Assembly: GCA_900239685.1 (NCBI GenBank)
Contig: OENT01000440.1
Span: 8,351-72,350 of the forward strand
Direction of reading: 5' to 3'
DNA from: Rotaria macrura
Taxonomy: Eukaryota; Rotifera; Eurotatoria; Philodinida; Philodinidae
DNA length: 64,000 nt
Part shown: positions 22,157 to 35,500 of the stretch, in pieces
Layout of the letters: every line of letters starts with the position of its first letter
Position numbering within the stretch: position 1 is the stretch's first letter
Notes under the pieces: generated by a model
Told to the model about the DNA's origin: nothing
Databases searched by the model: none
What the model saw: the letters and a program-made list of their open reading frames with translations, nothing else
Made by a program: the position numbers and the translations under genes

Positions 22157-25100
22157 CTCGGAGGCAAATCAGCCAGCTCTTTACTAGCCTTGTTTTAATG
22201 TTTAAATAAAGAATGTTCCCCTATTTATATACTCATCACTTTCCATTTTATTTTCACCAAATTTTCTCCTGTTTCTCTCTCAAACACTTTTCTCTTCTTC
22301 TGCTTCTCGTCAATCTTTTCTTCTCTGTTTTTTCTCTAAATACGATGCCATCTTACTCATCATGTTCTACTATGACTAAAACCGTTCGACGACACAGCTG
22401 CTCCTATTCTAGTTGAACGAATCTGTTGCTCTTATCAAACACAATGAACAGACGTCATTTTCGAGTTTAAATGAAGGACGAGAAGACATCGGCATCTTTC
22501 GTTGACTCATTCAGAAGTTTGGACGACTTCTCAGCAGATAAATCAATCGAGTCATCGGTGCTTTGCACTATTTTCCGGTTGAAAACAAATTTCAATTGAT
22601 GACAGATCAGTTTAAATTGAACACGAATCTTGTGCATTTCGTCTTACTTAAAAGCTGCTCGATCTATACAAACTTTGGACATCGATGTTTGGTTAATAGC
22701 GTCTAATGAGTAGTACCCCGGTGGGAGATACTTTTGTGCTCACTCTCACGTTTCTTCTTCTCCATCGAGCTTAGAGTCATTCTCAATCTCTTCTCGTCGC
22801 CAATAACAGTTATCGTCACTAAACTAAACGGAGATAAACACTCAATTAAAACCAACGAAGGAATTATTTATTCATCAACGGAGGAAACGCTTTCCTAAAT
22901 CAAACCGATTCAGTTCATATAATTAGAAATGTGTTTGTCTCTCTGTGTGTTAATCATATCTTTGAATTGTTGTAGGTGAAAGAATATGTCTATTTTAATA
23001 ATACTTAACAGTAGCTTGTTTTTCCGGTAACTATGCGAGTCTGACACGTCTTCAGTTTTGACAGAGACTTTTTTCGCTTCTCTTTCGCCGTGGCTGTCGT
23101 CGAATACAGGACGATTTTATTCTAGTTTCGTTCTATTTCCCAAAATAACGTTATAATCAGCCGAATATTCTCAGGAAGAACAACTATCGTCTTCATAGTT
23201 TCGCAAGAAGTCGATTTGAAGCATTCCGGTTGCGTTATTTGACACGATCTTCCGTTGCGATTGATTCACAGTCACGCCATGAGCTACAGTTTCTGGCAAC
23301 AGAGATCGACTTGTTTTATTCTCGTCGAAACTTAGCACATCAAAGTCTACGAGAATAATATCGAAAATTAAAAGTTCTATATTAAAACATGGTTGCTGCG
23401 ATTTCGTCCTAATTCATGGCCAGAATGAACACGAATGAAGTAATTATTCATTCAATTCATACAGATAAAACACACGGATTTCTGTTGTTCAATAGTGTGT
23501 GCGCGTATGTCTGACTGCGAAGCTTTTAATAGTCACCAAGTTCACTTCCGCTTCATTTCACGAGAATTCCCACAGTTAAAATAGAGAAACTTCTCTTACG
23601 TTTATTCGTGTTTCCCATTGTTTTATCGAATGTATTAGTTCATACAGCGAATGACGAAACGACGCTATCGGTATAGTCGCGCGAATCCGATCGCTAGTTG
23701 TCGTTGATCGATTGCTTTTGGATAAAATTTACTTTTGACGAGAAGAGATCGAAGAAAAGTATTTTCTTTCTAAGCACGTCGCCTTGCTGATCTGCAAGGA
23801 TTATCTTGTTTTCAATTTATCGTCAATACTGTACGCACTCCCCACCGATCGACGAGGTATTTTTTATATTTATCTTTCGCCATTACTGGAATCATATCAT
23901 GGGGATATTGTGATAGAGCAAAGCAGACTGAAGGGAATCATCCTCGAGAAAGACTCTTATGCACTGAAATAAACACGGATTCGTTTGTTTGTGTCGCTAA
24001 TCAACTAACTTCCTTCCCTCCATGGCACGTCCCACTTCCTCCCAGTATCCTAAGAATTACACGTCGCTTTCCTCGTATAATTATCGAATATGCTATTATT
24101 AGATTTCGAGAGAGTTTTATGTAATATCCGATCTTAGAGATACGTAGTAAAATTAATTTGCCGATTTTATCTGAATAAGTTGACGTTTCAACGGAGAGAA
24201 CTCATTTCATTCTCATCTAATGAGTCTTTCGAGCAACAACGATCCCAGCGAAGAATAGTTATGTTTTTATTCTTTACTGAAATGTTTGCCTTTGGCTAAT
24301 CTGGCAAAGATTCTTTTCTCTTTCGAATTTTCAAACAACGACTAATTCAACGAACCTCGATAGAATCACCTTTGACATTGGCACTGACTGGTTGACTGCT
24401 ATTCGTACCGAGTCCAACTTAATTAGAACTTGAACAAACTTGCTGCAGACTCACATTCAAGAAGGACGTTTGAAATCCAACAATACTCGTTTAAAGCTCA
24501 ACGTTCTTAACGTTGATTAAAAGAGGACTTAGTTTTTGTTGACAGTGCCTCTCGTCTATAGGGAAGAAAAACAAGAAATCCATTCAACATCGTTCTTTCT
24601 TTTTGAAAACTGATGACTTTCAGCCTGATGAACATAACCGTTTGGCATAACATGTAAAAAGAAAAAGAAACCTGTTTTTAATCGAAATATATGAAAATGA
24701 AACAATTTTACTCTTGAATATTTTTCCTGTTTGCCAGTGAAGAAAACGGTCTTGCTTTAAATTGATGACATAGCTGCAATTTAATAAAAATAAAAAGCGG
24801 TGATCTTAACTAATGAGGATAATCAATGCTGACGATCGCCGTCGGTCTATCCGGCTCTTTCCGAGTCCATTCTTAAATGAATAATCATTTGAATTATTTA
24901 TTTTAATTTGTCCTGCGAAACAAATCAGCTTCTGAGAGCTGATCCTCTTTGACCAGGTGCGTTTATTTCATTTTTAACAACGATAAACCAACGGAGAGAA
25001 AGTCGTCTCTCTTCATATATGAATGAAGCATCGCTGATAGAAAACAAGCCCATTCGATATAAACCAGAAGAAAACAGACGCTTTTGCCGGTTCCCATTAC

Positions 25101-25600
25101 TTCAATTGACGACTCAAATTATTCGGTTCGCCGGTTTGCCGACTATCTTTAACTGTTGATTATTCGAAGTCATCAATTTTGTTCCTGTAAATGTCTACTT
25201 ATCGTACCCTTACTTGTCGTAAGACTGCGAGGAAAAACCGTCGGTTTCCTGCTAAACATGATCCGATATCAACGACATGGGAAATTCCCATTCGTTTCGT
25301 CTGTGTTAACCGTCAACTGTGTAAATCTTCATTGGACAATTTTATAGTGAAAGGGAAAGCAAAGAGAAAGATTCACCATAATTTAATATTGAATAGCTCA
25401 CAGAGACGATTGTTATAGAAGAAGCACTTCAATTATCTTGATTTACTTTAGACTAGCAACAAATCATTATTGTTCACTTAAGCTGAAAGTGTTTTTTCCG
25501 AACAAGATTTTCATGTAACAACCTGATTCAATTGGCTCTAACTTGAATATGAAGCCGGTTATTGAAGTGCACTTCAATTATTCCATTATTCAGCTATTCC
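22157..25600. other. Intergenic, no gene seen
   Basis: The stretch just upstream of the receptor start should contain its promoter. It is TC-rich on the plus strand at 22,230-22,420. No open frame beyond about 75 codons and no repeat termini were found. Confidence 0.45.
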
Positions 25601-25802
25601 ATCAATCAACTATTCAACTAATTCACCACTCAATTATCCCCCCCCCCCATTCCATTATTCAACTATTGAATTGTTGAAGTATTCAATTATTTAACTATTC
25701 ACTTACTCAAGTTTTTCAATAGAAAATTAAACACATATTTGAGGATTGAACTATTCAACACAATACGCCTACACGCCCCCCCCCCCCCCCCCCCCCCCCC
25801 CC
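25560..25802. repeat. Degenerate ATTCAACT-type repeat with two poly-C tracts
   Basis: A run of loosely repeated ATTCAACTATTC-like words carries an 11-C tract (25,638-25,648) and ends in a 27-C tract (25,776-25,802). The complementary strand is an uninterrupted G-run able to form G-quadruplex structures. Such homopolymers are also places where sequencing length calls are unreliable. Confidence 0.8.
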
Positions 25803-26109
25803 GAGAATCGGTTTCTCCTGTTTGTGAGCAGATTTGACAGAAAGTCGCAAGCAATATGTGTCTTCTGTTAACTAGACTTGTCGGAAAATGTTGACTTACC
25901 AGGTTTTTCTTTCAATTAATACTCAACATGGTGCTTCTCGTAGGGTACTGATTTGTCAGAGTGTAGTAGAGTTAGAGGGCTTCGGTTCCTTTTAAAGAAA
26001 AGAGAAGACCTGCGTCTACAAATATAGGTAAGGTTTTTTCGAAATTCAATTTCGTCCGAATTTTCGACACGTTTTTCTGCAATCACTTGGAATTTACCGA
26101 CTTTTGACT

Positions 26110-26602
26110 TAGGGTGCTACATTACTAATACTTTTTATTACTGTTACTCGGTAATTGCTAATCATTTTTATTAGTTTATTACTTTTTCATCGTAGTTTGC
26201 TTTGTTTTTTCATTTTAATGATACCAAAAGTTTTCCTCTCTCTCCTATTAACGAACTCTGAACGAGTTTCCTACAACTTTATTACTAATTAATTTTATTA
26301 CTTTCGAATTTTTATTACTTATTAACTGTGATATATTACCGGTAATAAGTAATAAAAATGTTGGAAGTAATAAAAGTAATTAGTGATAAAATTGTGTGAA
26401 ACTCGTTCAGAGTTCGTCAATATGAAAGGAGAAAACTTTTGCTGCCAATTAAAACGATAAAAACAAAGCAAATTACTATACAAAAATAATCAATAATAAA
26501 AGCATTTGATTACTTAGTACCTTTTAACTTCATTACTTTAACTATTCTTATTACCTCTCAAAATGATATCTTACTACCAGTACTAGTAATGTAGCACCCC
26601 TA
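26110..26602. mobile_element. Palindromic MITE with TA target (~492 bp)
   Basis: The ends are TAGGGTGCTACATTACTA (26,110-26,127) and the inverted TAGTAATGTAGCACCCCTA (26,584-26,602). The flanking TA is consistent with a Tc1/mariner-style TA duplication. The interior is AT-rich, with repeated TATTACTTATTA words, and pairs with itself through the centre: AACTCTGAACGAGTTTC near 26,256 pairs with GAAACTCGTTCAGAGTT near 26,399. No coding capacity. Confidence 0.8.
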
Positions 26603-29600
26603 CTTTTCACGTCACTGTTATCCAGTTATCTCGGCAATGAATTTGCATGTCGCAATAAATCGACACTGGCACCTGTAGAAACAGGTCTCTATTTTTATTT
26701 CAAACAAAGAACAGCTCGCTACCTCTTCTAAAATTTGAGGAAGCGGTCCATAACTATCCAACAGTGCGATTTTCAGGAAACAAATCAACAGCTTTTTAAA
26801 TGATACAATTAAATAAAATATGAAAACAGTTTTTAATTTCGCCAAGACTATCATGACACCTATGCTGTAATTTCGTCATCGATAACCCACTCTAAGCAGA
26901 CAGGGTAAAGTTGACGATGCACGCGATATTGAGTGTTTGGTGGTGCCCTTAGTAGAGTGGTTTGATCTTCATCGATTTCCGCCGCAGATATTGACAAGCT
27001 GATTGTTACAAACAGCCAGATGTTGTTCTTGTAGTAGAAGTATTTATCAATATATATGGACATGAAGCAATGCAATGTTGGTCTTTTCGTCTCGTTATCT
27101 GAGAGACTAAATTCTAATTGTGTTCGTTGGACGCCCAATTAGAAATAACCTACATGTATTTGCAACTAGCAAAAATGAATCAAAACTAGTATTGAAAATC
27201 GCTGGAGACCTTTTTTTTGTGGAAAAATCTTCCACAAATCTCGTTCTAAAACTCCGAATGTTGTTGTGGCTACATGAAATAGCAGAGAGTATAAGTATTT
27301 CTCATTAGAAGCTGCTTACAAACGTGTTCACCACTCTCACATCTGAGTAAATAAGAAAAATTGCAGAAAAAACTCATATTTCTACTAGTATGCAGGCGTT
27401 CCCTTTTTTCGACATATTTTCAAATGTGTCAAAAAAAGTTGACTTTTTGTCCGTGAATCTCATTTTCCATTGAAACCCTTTTTTTCCCGAAAAAACTTAA
27501 CGGTGCAATGTTCGATAACTGAAACATCAAGTATATGAAGGTCAACTGTTAAGTTTACTTGAATAGTTCATTTCAAATTTATGGTTTGACATGTAAAGAT
27601 CAGGCGTGAGTGTGGGACACGGCCGAGAAACGACTAAGATGGAGATACGCCAGAACACATACGCACCCCTCGTCACACCCACACAGAACCAATCGAAAAT
27701 CAAGGCCGCCCATGCGCCAAATCCAAACCATCTCGAATCAATTTAGAAAACTTCAAATACCTTTCACGCTTCTGGATTTTACCTTAAAAGGTCTGATCAT
27801 TTTTCGGCCGTCTGAGACCGAAGAGAGCCACCAAATCTAAATCATGATCATAGTCGAGAACGAAGTCAAATGTTTTTGTGCCAAACTCTAAGTTTTCAGG
27901 TCTCCTACTCGTTTGCTCTCATTTGCCACGTGTGTGTGTTATCGTCTCCGTTTGTCCTCAACCACACCTGCACTTGGTTTGGGTGTGGGTGTGTTTTTAA
28001 GCGTGTCTTCGTCTTTCGGATTCTCCCGACCTTCATCGGTCCCACTGTTGGCTTATACATGCCGATGGTGAAAGTTTAATTGACGTATTCTGTTGCCGAA
28101 TAGCAGATCTTCAGATATGCGAGTATTTAATATGGTGAAGTTGGATTTTTACTTTTCTGAAAGTTGTTATTTTCGAATACAAAATCAGGTTGAGAGAACA
28201 TAATATTAGATTTCTTCGATAGCAATTGAGCCTTGTCGATATAAGTTTAGTAACATTGAATCGTAGAAGTGTATTCGAACAACTTAATCATGGCTTCAAG
28301 TTTGGTATGTATGCTCTGATTTGGTCGATTGTGTAGGAAACGCAAGCCCGCTATATTAAATTGAATCTCAATAGCTACATGAACGTGTTTCTATCTCGAT
28401 GAGTTGTCTGATCAATGTGGAAGAAAAAGAATGGATGTGAATCGTGTTCTTTTTGGTTTCAATTTACTTCCTGCCATCAACATGAAGTTTCTCAATAAAC
28501 ATTGGTTTTATTTGGCTTCAGCTTTGTTTCCCTACACGACAATTTGCAGAACTCACGCCGAAATGAATCTAACAGTGTGTGGGAACCAATGTTCAAGTCG
28601 ACTTCAAAGGAGCCTGACAATTTTGTACAAATGATTGGCAAAGTTCATTTGGGAAAGACAATGTTGAGTTTCTATTTCATATTTGAATAAATCTTCATTT
28701 TCTGTCACGTTTAGTTTTCTGCTCGTTAAATAGACGAGTTCATTGATTGAGACAAGAAAAGTTCTTTCTCGAACAGATTTTTCATGTTGTGATCATTTTA
28801 TCGGATCAAATGAAATTCAATAATCCTATTGACAAGATTCGCTTTTCTGCCAATAACAGTCATGAGCTGTGAAGCGCACGTCCATCATATGTGATGCTCA
28901 AGGGTAACTCTATACAATAGAATACGAAGACATGAACTGGAGTTGTTTCTCTTCTTTCTCTAGAACAGAATCTCAATCGATACTAATTAGAGCACAGTTT
29001 TAAACCAATCGGTACAAACAAGCCTGTAACAAGTCGGACTCAGTCTATGAAAAAGGCGATTGTTCCATTTTAAATAAAAAGTAAAATCATAAAGATCTTT
29101 TTTCCATTCCGATGGTCGAAACGAATGAGCTAAATCAAACCCATTGATGTGATTTCTTCAGATTTGTCCTTCAACACATTTCTCTCACTATTTTCCTATT
29201 TTCACTTTCAAACATATTTCCCACAACTATGCCAAAAACTAACAGTGGATGTTGCGTTGAATTCGATAACAGGTTGGCTGTGGCTGTGGCTGTGGCCATG
29301 GCTAGAATGAGATTAATACCCGTACTCAAGCCAGTAATCTCTCTAATTTTTTTGAAAGCTCCACATATACTGCTGCTCTCCTCTATTTGGATGAAAAAAA
29401 CAATGTTTCCACTTGTCCATGATTTACTTTGTGACAACGTGAAAATCTTAGCTGCTATCCGGCTCAAGATCTAAATGAAACTCAGTCTTTGTTTGACCGG
29501 ATTTCTATATTCGATTTCTTCTTTGTGGCAGTCGTTATTTAGTGTTATGAAGTCGCAGTTTTTGCTCACGCCCTATATGTTTAATAAAATGATCAGAAAA

Positions 29601-29681
29601 GGTAAACCGGACCGAATTTCAAAATTCTGCCCGATGAAAAGTTCTGCACCAGTATTCCCTCAACTTTCGAGCCACCCAAAC
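26603..29681. other. Intergenic, one possible exon
   Basis: A minus-strand frame at 26,860-27,138 ends in a protein-like stretch (residues IDEDQTTLLRAPPNTQYRVH and onward to EWVIDDEITA) that could be a terminal exon, but no family or splice partner was found. 27,600-28,080 is markedly richer in G+C than its surroundings, with GT/CA-rich words, and may be an old insertion. Neither is called as a gene. Confidence 0.3.
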
Positions 29682-31141
29682 TAGAGCCTTGCAGGTTACT
29701 ACTTGATTGTACCCTAAGCCTAACCTACTGAATAACTTCGTACCCTAATCCTATTCTGTCCTAAAGACTTCGTAACCTTAACCTGTCCTGCCAGTGAGGG
29801 TTTTCATCTTACAACCTGTCATACTCTTGGAGTTTCAAGTTCAAGGAAAAGTCAGTATGAGGATTTCCTTCGATATGGTTCAGCATATTTCGTTGATTTT
29901 TCAACGAGAATCAAATACAAGATTTTGAAATATTTCGAACGTTTCTTAAAATTAAAATATCATTAACAACATCATTGCTTAAGTTAAGTTTTGCCTTCTT
30001 TTTGACGAAAAATAGGCCAGAAACATATGTGGTGGAGCCCTTAGGCTAGGAGGGGCTCAAACATTTGAAAAAAATACAGATTTCATCGTGATTCTATGCT
30101 TGATAAACGAAAGGGGTTAGAAAAGGCGATGCTTATATTTGTCCTAAGTTACATGCAACCTGATCTTGAGTGGCAGGCGTATACGTTTGTATGTTTTCGA
30201 TAGATCTTCACTCATTAACTCTAGCGACTACTTTATGAAGATAAAGCGAAGTAGTTAGAACACATTTATGATGTCGACGTGTTTTTATTTATCGTTAGAA
30301 TTTGTTTCGTTTTCTGTATTTTACTTTCGAAAGATTTTGAAATTATAGAAAAACAGTTAGATTCGTGAAAAAACTAAGTGTCGACATCGACATCAACAAA
30401 ACAGCTTCAAATTACGTCTGTTTTGGAAAACGAAAAACAAAAACTCCAAATTCATCGATTCATTTATCTAATGATCATGAAAATGTGAACTCAGCTGAAG
30501 AATTCATGTCACCAGAACTGGTAGAAGTTTCTACTTCCAACAATGACGCAACAACTCCTCAATCATGTCCTCATTCCTCATATGCATAAAGGAAAACTAG
30601 ACCAGTTAGACTCGAACAGCATTCGTTATGATTTTCCTTGAAAAACACCGGAGTAGAAAAACCCTTTTTCGGATATGAACAATAGTTTTTGTACTTATGA
30701 CTTTTTCATGTGCTTTAGCCAAGGTTTAAGATTGTTCACGGTTATGTTGATAATGAAATAAACATCTTTATAGTGTAGTAGAATATTTGATTGTTCTGAA
30801 GGCATACAAATGGGTCAGTGCAGAACATTTTCTCATTGAAAGTTGTGACAACGAAGTTTAAAAATCTCCTTTGTCTCCTAATGTCGACTTTCTATCGCGT
30901 TTCTCAACAAAAGATGTGAGCCTTCTAATTGAGGAACGTTCCGCTGTCTATCTTCAGAAACGTGTTTATCAAGTTCAGCTTTGTAAAAGTTTTATCTATG
31001 TGAGCTCATCCTTAATTTTTATTCCTGTACGTTTTTAGTAAACTTAACCTAACCTAGCATAGGCTGTCTATAACCTAAACTTAACCTCCTCTCTAGGTTA
31101 GGACGGGTTAGGGTAGGATAAGGTTAACTTGCAGGACTCTA
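29682..31141. mobile_element. Putative TIR element with CCTAA-rich ends (~1.46 kb)
   Basis: The left end TAGAGCCTTGCAGGTTA and the inverted right end TAGAGTCCTGCAAGTTA match at most positions and abut TA. Just inside each end lies a cluster of CCTAA/TTAGG words (29,710-29,800 and 31,040-31,130). The interior contains a 74-codon hydrophilic frame beginning at a GTG (30,365-30,589) with no recognised domain. The call rests on short, imperfect termini, so it is moderate. Confidence 0.5.
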
Positions 31142-31691
31142 ACCCCCACTTTCTACTTGTTTTAGTGATCAAATTTTAGATATTTTCGTGATGAGACGGA
31201 AGCGGTTGAAGGTAATAGTAAGTTATACACTCGAATTTCATCTTAAGACGGTAATCTACGCATAATCAAGTGTTATGGGTTATCTATTGTATACTTGGAC
31301 TTGACTGCATAGGCACATGGCCTTGGCAATAGTCAATTTAAATCTCATGGTTAATTAAGTGATGCGGCAGCAGATGAGTAACAGATGGATGTAGAAGAAA
31401 CTAATGCCAATGAAACATTAATTGATGATACGTGGCACAAATGGCACGAGATGCAATTGATACAAAACGCGAAATAAGTAACAGGATTAAAGTTTCCGCT
31501 ATCTTAACAAGCTTCTGTTTTAAAAATAGAAGATAAGAGTTCCCAGACTTTTCAGGAAACAGAAAAGATCGAACGACTTTCGGCAACAGATATGTGCGCA
31601 CAATGGAGCAACAACTGTAAGAAGCTCTATGCAGCTCATATCTATCAGGATTTTATTCATCATGCGTCAGCTAAAAAGAGTCTCGGTAAAG

Positions 31692-32504
31692 CAAAAGGGA
31701 AACAGCTGACTTCTTTTTGTTTTAATTGAATTTTAAATAAAAAAACTCTGTGACTTGATTACAATGTTGCATCGTTGTTGTTCAAAACATCAATCTAGGG
31801 CAGCACCGCTTAAATAAGATTCTCTTCATTTCTGTGATTTTCCTCAGTTTTTTATGTTTTTTGCTGATTTTTGTGTACTCAAAAAGTGAGTACACTACTA
31901 AAATCGGTCAGTGTGTCCGTCCGNGTCCGTCCGTCCGTTTATTCGATAACTTTTCACAATTACATTCGATTGAGTTGAAATTTTGTGCACAGAATTGTCT
32001 CATCAATATCTAGGTCAAGTTCGAAGATGAGAAGGATCCGTCGAGAAATGGCTGAGTTATTGAAAAAATTGTCATTTTTCACCAAGCAATCCCTGAGGTG
32101 GGGTACAGGGATTTTTTCAAAAAAAACTTTTTCTCAGAATTATCCACAACGTATATAAATCGACTCAGTTTTTAACGCTGATTCTGAATCTGATATTAGT
32201 TTTGAAAAAAATCGTAGTTTTCTTACGAAACATTGACTGAAAAGGTCTCAAAATACACAAAAACTGCATCTAGAAACAAAATTGCCTAGATATGTCTGAG
32301 ATGATCAGTAGTTTTGGAGTTTCCCAAAAAGGTTTACCAAGATACTTCATCCGTGCACACATTCTGTGATGACTGATTTGTCTCATTCACTTTTTGAAGT
32401 ACACATAACTCTCGGACATAAGTCCGAAGTTTTCACATTTATTTCAATTTAATATCGGTTGATTCAAGTCAGAAAAGTCACAGAAACCAGCCATCTCCCC
32501 CTTG
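31692..32504. mobile_element. Possible outer TIR element (~813 bp)
   Basis: The left CAAAAGGGAAACAGCTGACT (31,692) and the inverted right end (reverse complement reads CAAGGGGGAGATGGCTGGTT, ending 32,504) are similar over about 25 bp. A related terminus occurs at 62,109. It encloses the better-defined element at 31,873-32,404. No target duplication was found, so the call is tentative. Confidence 0.35.
31873..32404. mobile_element. TIR element with (CCGT)n tract (~532 bp)
   Basis: The termini GTGTACTCAAAAAGTGA (31,873) and the inverted partner of GTGTACTTCAAAAAGTGA (ending 32,404) differ by one base plus a one-base gap. Just inside the left end is a CCGT microsatellite (about 31,915-31,940) containing one undetermined base (N at 31,924). 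A conserved-looking TTGAGTTGAAATTTTGTGCA block follows. The general layout of CCGT tract followed by a GAAATTTTG block resembles dispersed repeats known in several invertebrates. No coding capacity. Confidence 0.6.
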
Positions 32505-35500
32505 TGTTATGCCCTACAGCTGAACAACGAAGAAAATAAACTCGTGTTGCACCACTAATTAAGTCATCGATGGGATCCTTTGCCGCTAACCATTATAACT
32601 GCCTACGTCGAGTACAGAGATGGACCGACAGTTAAAAATTCGTCCCGCCGCCGACCCATGGCCATCTCAGATCCACTCTATTCTCCCACAAAAGCCCAAA
32701 GCAACAAAAATTATTCCGTTGCTGACATCGACGTTATATCTTATGAAACCTCTTATAGAATATCTTAATTTAGAGGATAAGAATTCAATTTTAAATTTTT
32801 TCATTAAAATTCGACTGACTTATTTTTCTAATGCGTTCCTGCTGGTATTTTTAACAATTGAGCACGTTAAGACGAGGCCTTATATAGACTTATGTGAATC
32901 TGTTACATAAAATAACTTACTTTAGCTTTCTAGTTCCATTTCCACTTCTATTCAACAGGCTTTCCCGCTCTTCCAACAGTCTATTGCTGAAAAACAGATA
33001 ACCGAACCATAGAAAATGCATTCGCACGATGAGATGTTTCTCGATCATCCTCATCAGCAGCAAATTAAACAGACAAAAGCAACTCGTATTGACGTCCGTT
33101 GAAAAGACTTTCTTGAATCTGCGTGCAAAGATTCATGTGAAGAACGCATCGACAGCATCTCCGTATCATCCAGGAAGATATAAAAACATTTCGAAGCTGG
33201 GCGACTAAATTGTATCTGTGTTCAGGTGACATACGTAGATAACATCAATAAATGTAGATTTATAAAGCTGCGCGTGGACCCCCGTTCTAATATCGTACAT
33301 ATTGAATTCAGCTGATTGTCTCAAGCTAAAATTAACGGTGTTTGACATTTAAACTTGATGGTGCACTTCAGTGCAGCCCTACGTATGACACTCTTGATTT
33401 AGACTTTCGGGTTTCGTTATATGTTTGATCATGGTTACAAACAATGAACGTACAAAGACTATTTCCTTTTGATTAAAAAAGACAAATTTTCTCTTGTAAT
33501 CGAAAGCGAATCCCAAGATTGATCTGCGTAGGAGAATACGGCAAGCTCACAACTCAGAATATGTATCTCTTTTTCATGCTTAACCATGCGCCGAAACGAG
33601 ACCCAGAAAAAAGTGTTAAGTGGAAATAACGCTGCTTTTGTAAAAGTGTGTTGACTCACTAGTTTTTATTCCTCCGCTCATATTTTTCCACGTTAAAGAT
33701 TCTGATTTTCTGCTAGTAAACGAAATAGTTGCTTTGTGCAAGTGAAAAAGGCTAGGCTACCATCGAGTGAATATCTCATTGACATAATTCAAGACATCGA
33801 ATGACGTATAATGGCAAATGGAAAGCAGCATGTTTCGAAAATGTTTCTCATTCGTTTCTATACTTATTTCGTTGTCAGTAGCAAATTCAGAGTTTTCATG
33901 CTCATCATTTCTATAACAATGTGCATAGACAATCGCATTGACTCTGTTTGACTGAAATGTAGGACATTAGCTACACCCAGTTGTTGCTTGGAAAATATGG
34001 CAGAAAACACGCTATTGGAACAAGATCAATATAATTGAGAGCAACGACGAGAGTAATTATGACACGGGAATTCGATGTCATGAACACGTTTGTTTTCGCA
34101 TTGCCGTTCGATGAAGGCGAACAGAACTGGTTCACAAATCATGTCTGTTGCTTTTAGAGAGAATGATCATGCGTTTCATGACACAGTTCCACCGGTCTTC
34201 ATCGTGTCTCGAAGACCTTCATCACTTATCTGGCATGTTTGCACCATTATTCAATCGGTCTTCTCCAGAAGGTGAGTCGTTGTGTGAACGCAACGTTTTG
34301 ATGAAACATTATCTGCCATTCTATCATTCATAGTCTATATATGAACTTCGCAAAATACAGTCTACCACCAAATCTATATCAGTACGGATGAATTTTATTC
34401 TACAAAACGACTAGTTGCTCTCGAATGAGAAGCTGATTGTCGTTTGACTAGACAAAGTAGTTAGCCGAAAACATGATGAGAAAACTTTTGAAATTCGGCT
34501 GTAAGCGCTCAATGAGAGGCTATAGCAATTCGAGTTCAATAATACGAAACAATTGTTGCTGATTTCCAATCGCTACCGGGTGAAGCTCGATATTATTTAT
34601 CCGTTTCTGTGAGCAGCATCGAAAGAAAAGCGTTGCTTCCGATTTGAGCACAGTGGGGAAGAGAAGCGAGCGTTTGCGCTCTCATCATCGGATAATCTAG
34701 CTGCGCCAGTTTTTGTTGAAGACACGATGGGAAACGATAAGAGTAGATGACTCAAAAGTAACCAAGTTCTATCCGGAAGATCTGTTATCTTTTCCCAATG
34801 ATACTTATGTTGCTGTTCCTATTTAAAATCGAACTATTGAAATTGCAAGTTAAAATAGGATGTTTTTCAATAAAGCACAACGTAATGTCATTGAATTCGG
34901 AAGCTGAAAGTGTTTTCTATTGAACTATAATCTACTTATTGAGTTGTAGAACAGTTTGTCGGCAGAGGCGGAGAGTGACTAGGCGGTTGAGCTCACACAT
35001 CTTATTTGGCCTCTTTTCTACTCATTAAAAGCAGGAACGTTGAGAAATTAAGAATTCGCTTTGCTATGAAGTGAATGACTGTCTCGTTTTTCCTTGTTAT
35101 CGTTTGCGAGTCGCCACTTGTTTTTCTTATCGTGATTCGGCATTTTTATTATAACGAGCATGAAACGAGATGACGAGGTGTGCGTGTGCGAGCGAATAAC
35201 TAATCGAGCCACACACACCCATTCACATCGTACTGATTGATCGTCACACAACGGTCCCAGAAGAGACGTCGACAAAACAATCTCACGATTCAAGCTCAGC
35301 CTCTCCGATATACTAATGGCTAGATGAGAACTATCGTGCCTCGTGTTGTCAGTCTACACTGATTTAGTTGTCCCGATGATCTTGTGGCAGAAGAGCAAGA
35401 CTGAAGTAGAGGAGAAGTTCGTGTCATTAGATTTAGTTTTGTTTCCGAATATTATGGAATGAGCAAAAGCAGTTTATATCCCACGAGATTCGAGAAATAG

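Noticed and set aside
27960-28000. GGGTGTGGGTGTG as a bdelloid-type telomere repeat
   Set aside because: Fewer than two TGTGGG units, with no array and no chromosome end nearby.
29700-31135. CCTAA/TTAGG words as interstitial telomere
   Set aside because: The words are irregularly spaced and degenerate, and occur in opposed clusters just inside inverted termini. A subterminal repeat of a mobile element fits better.
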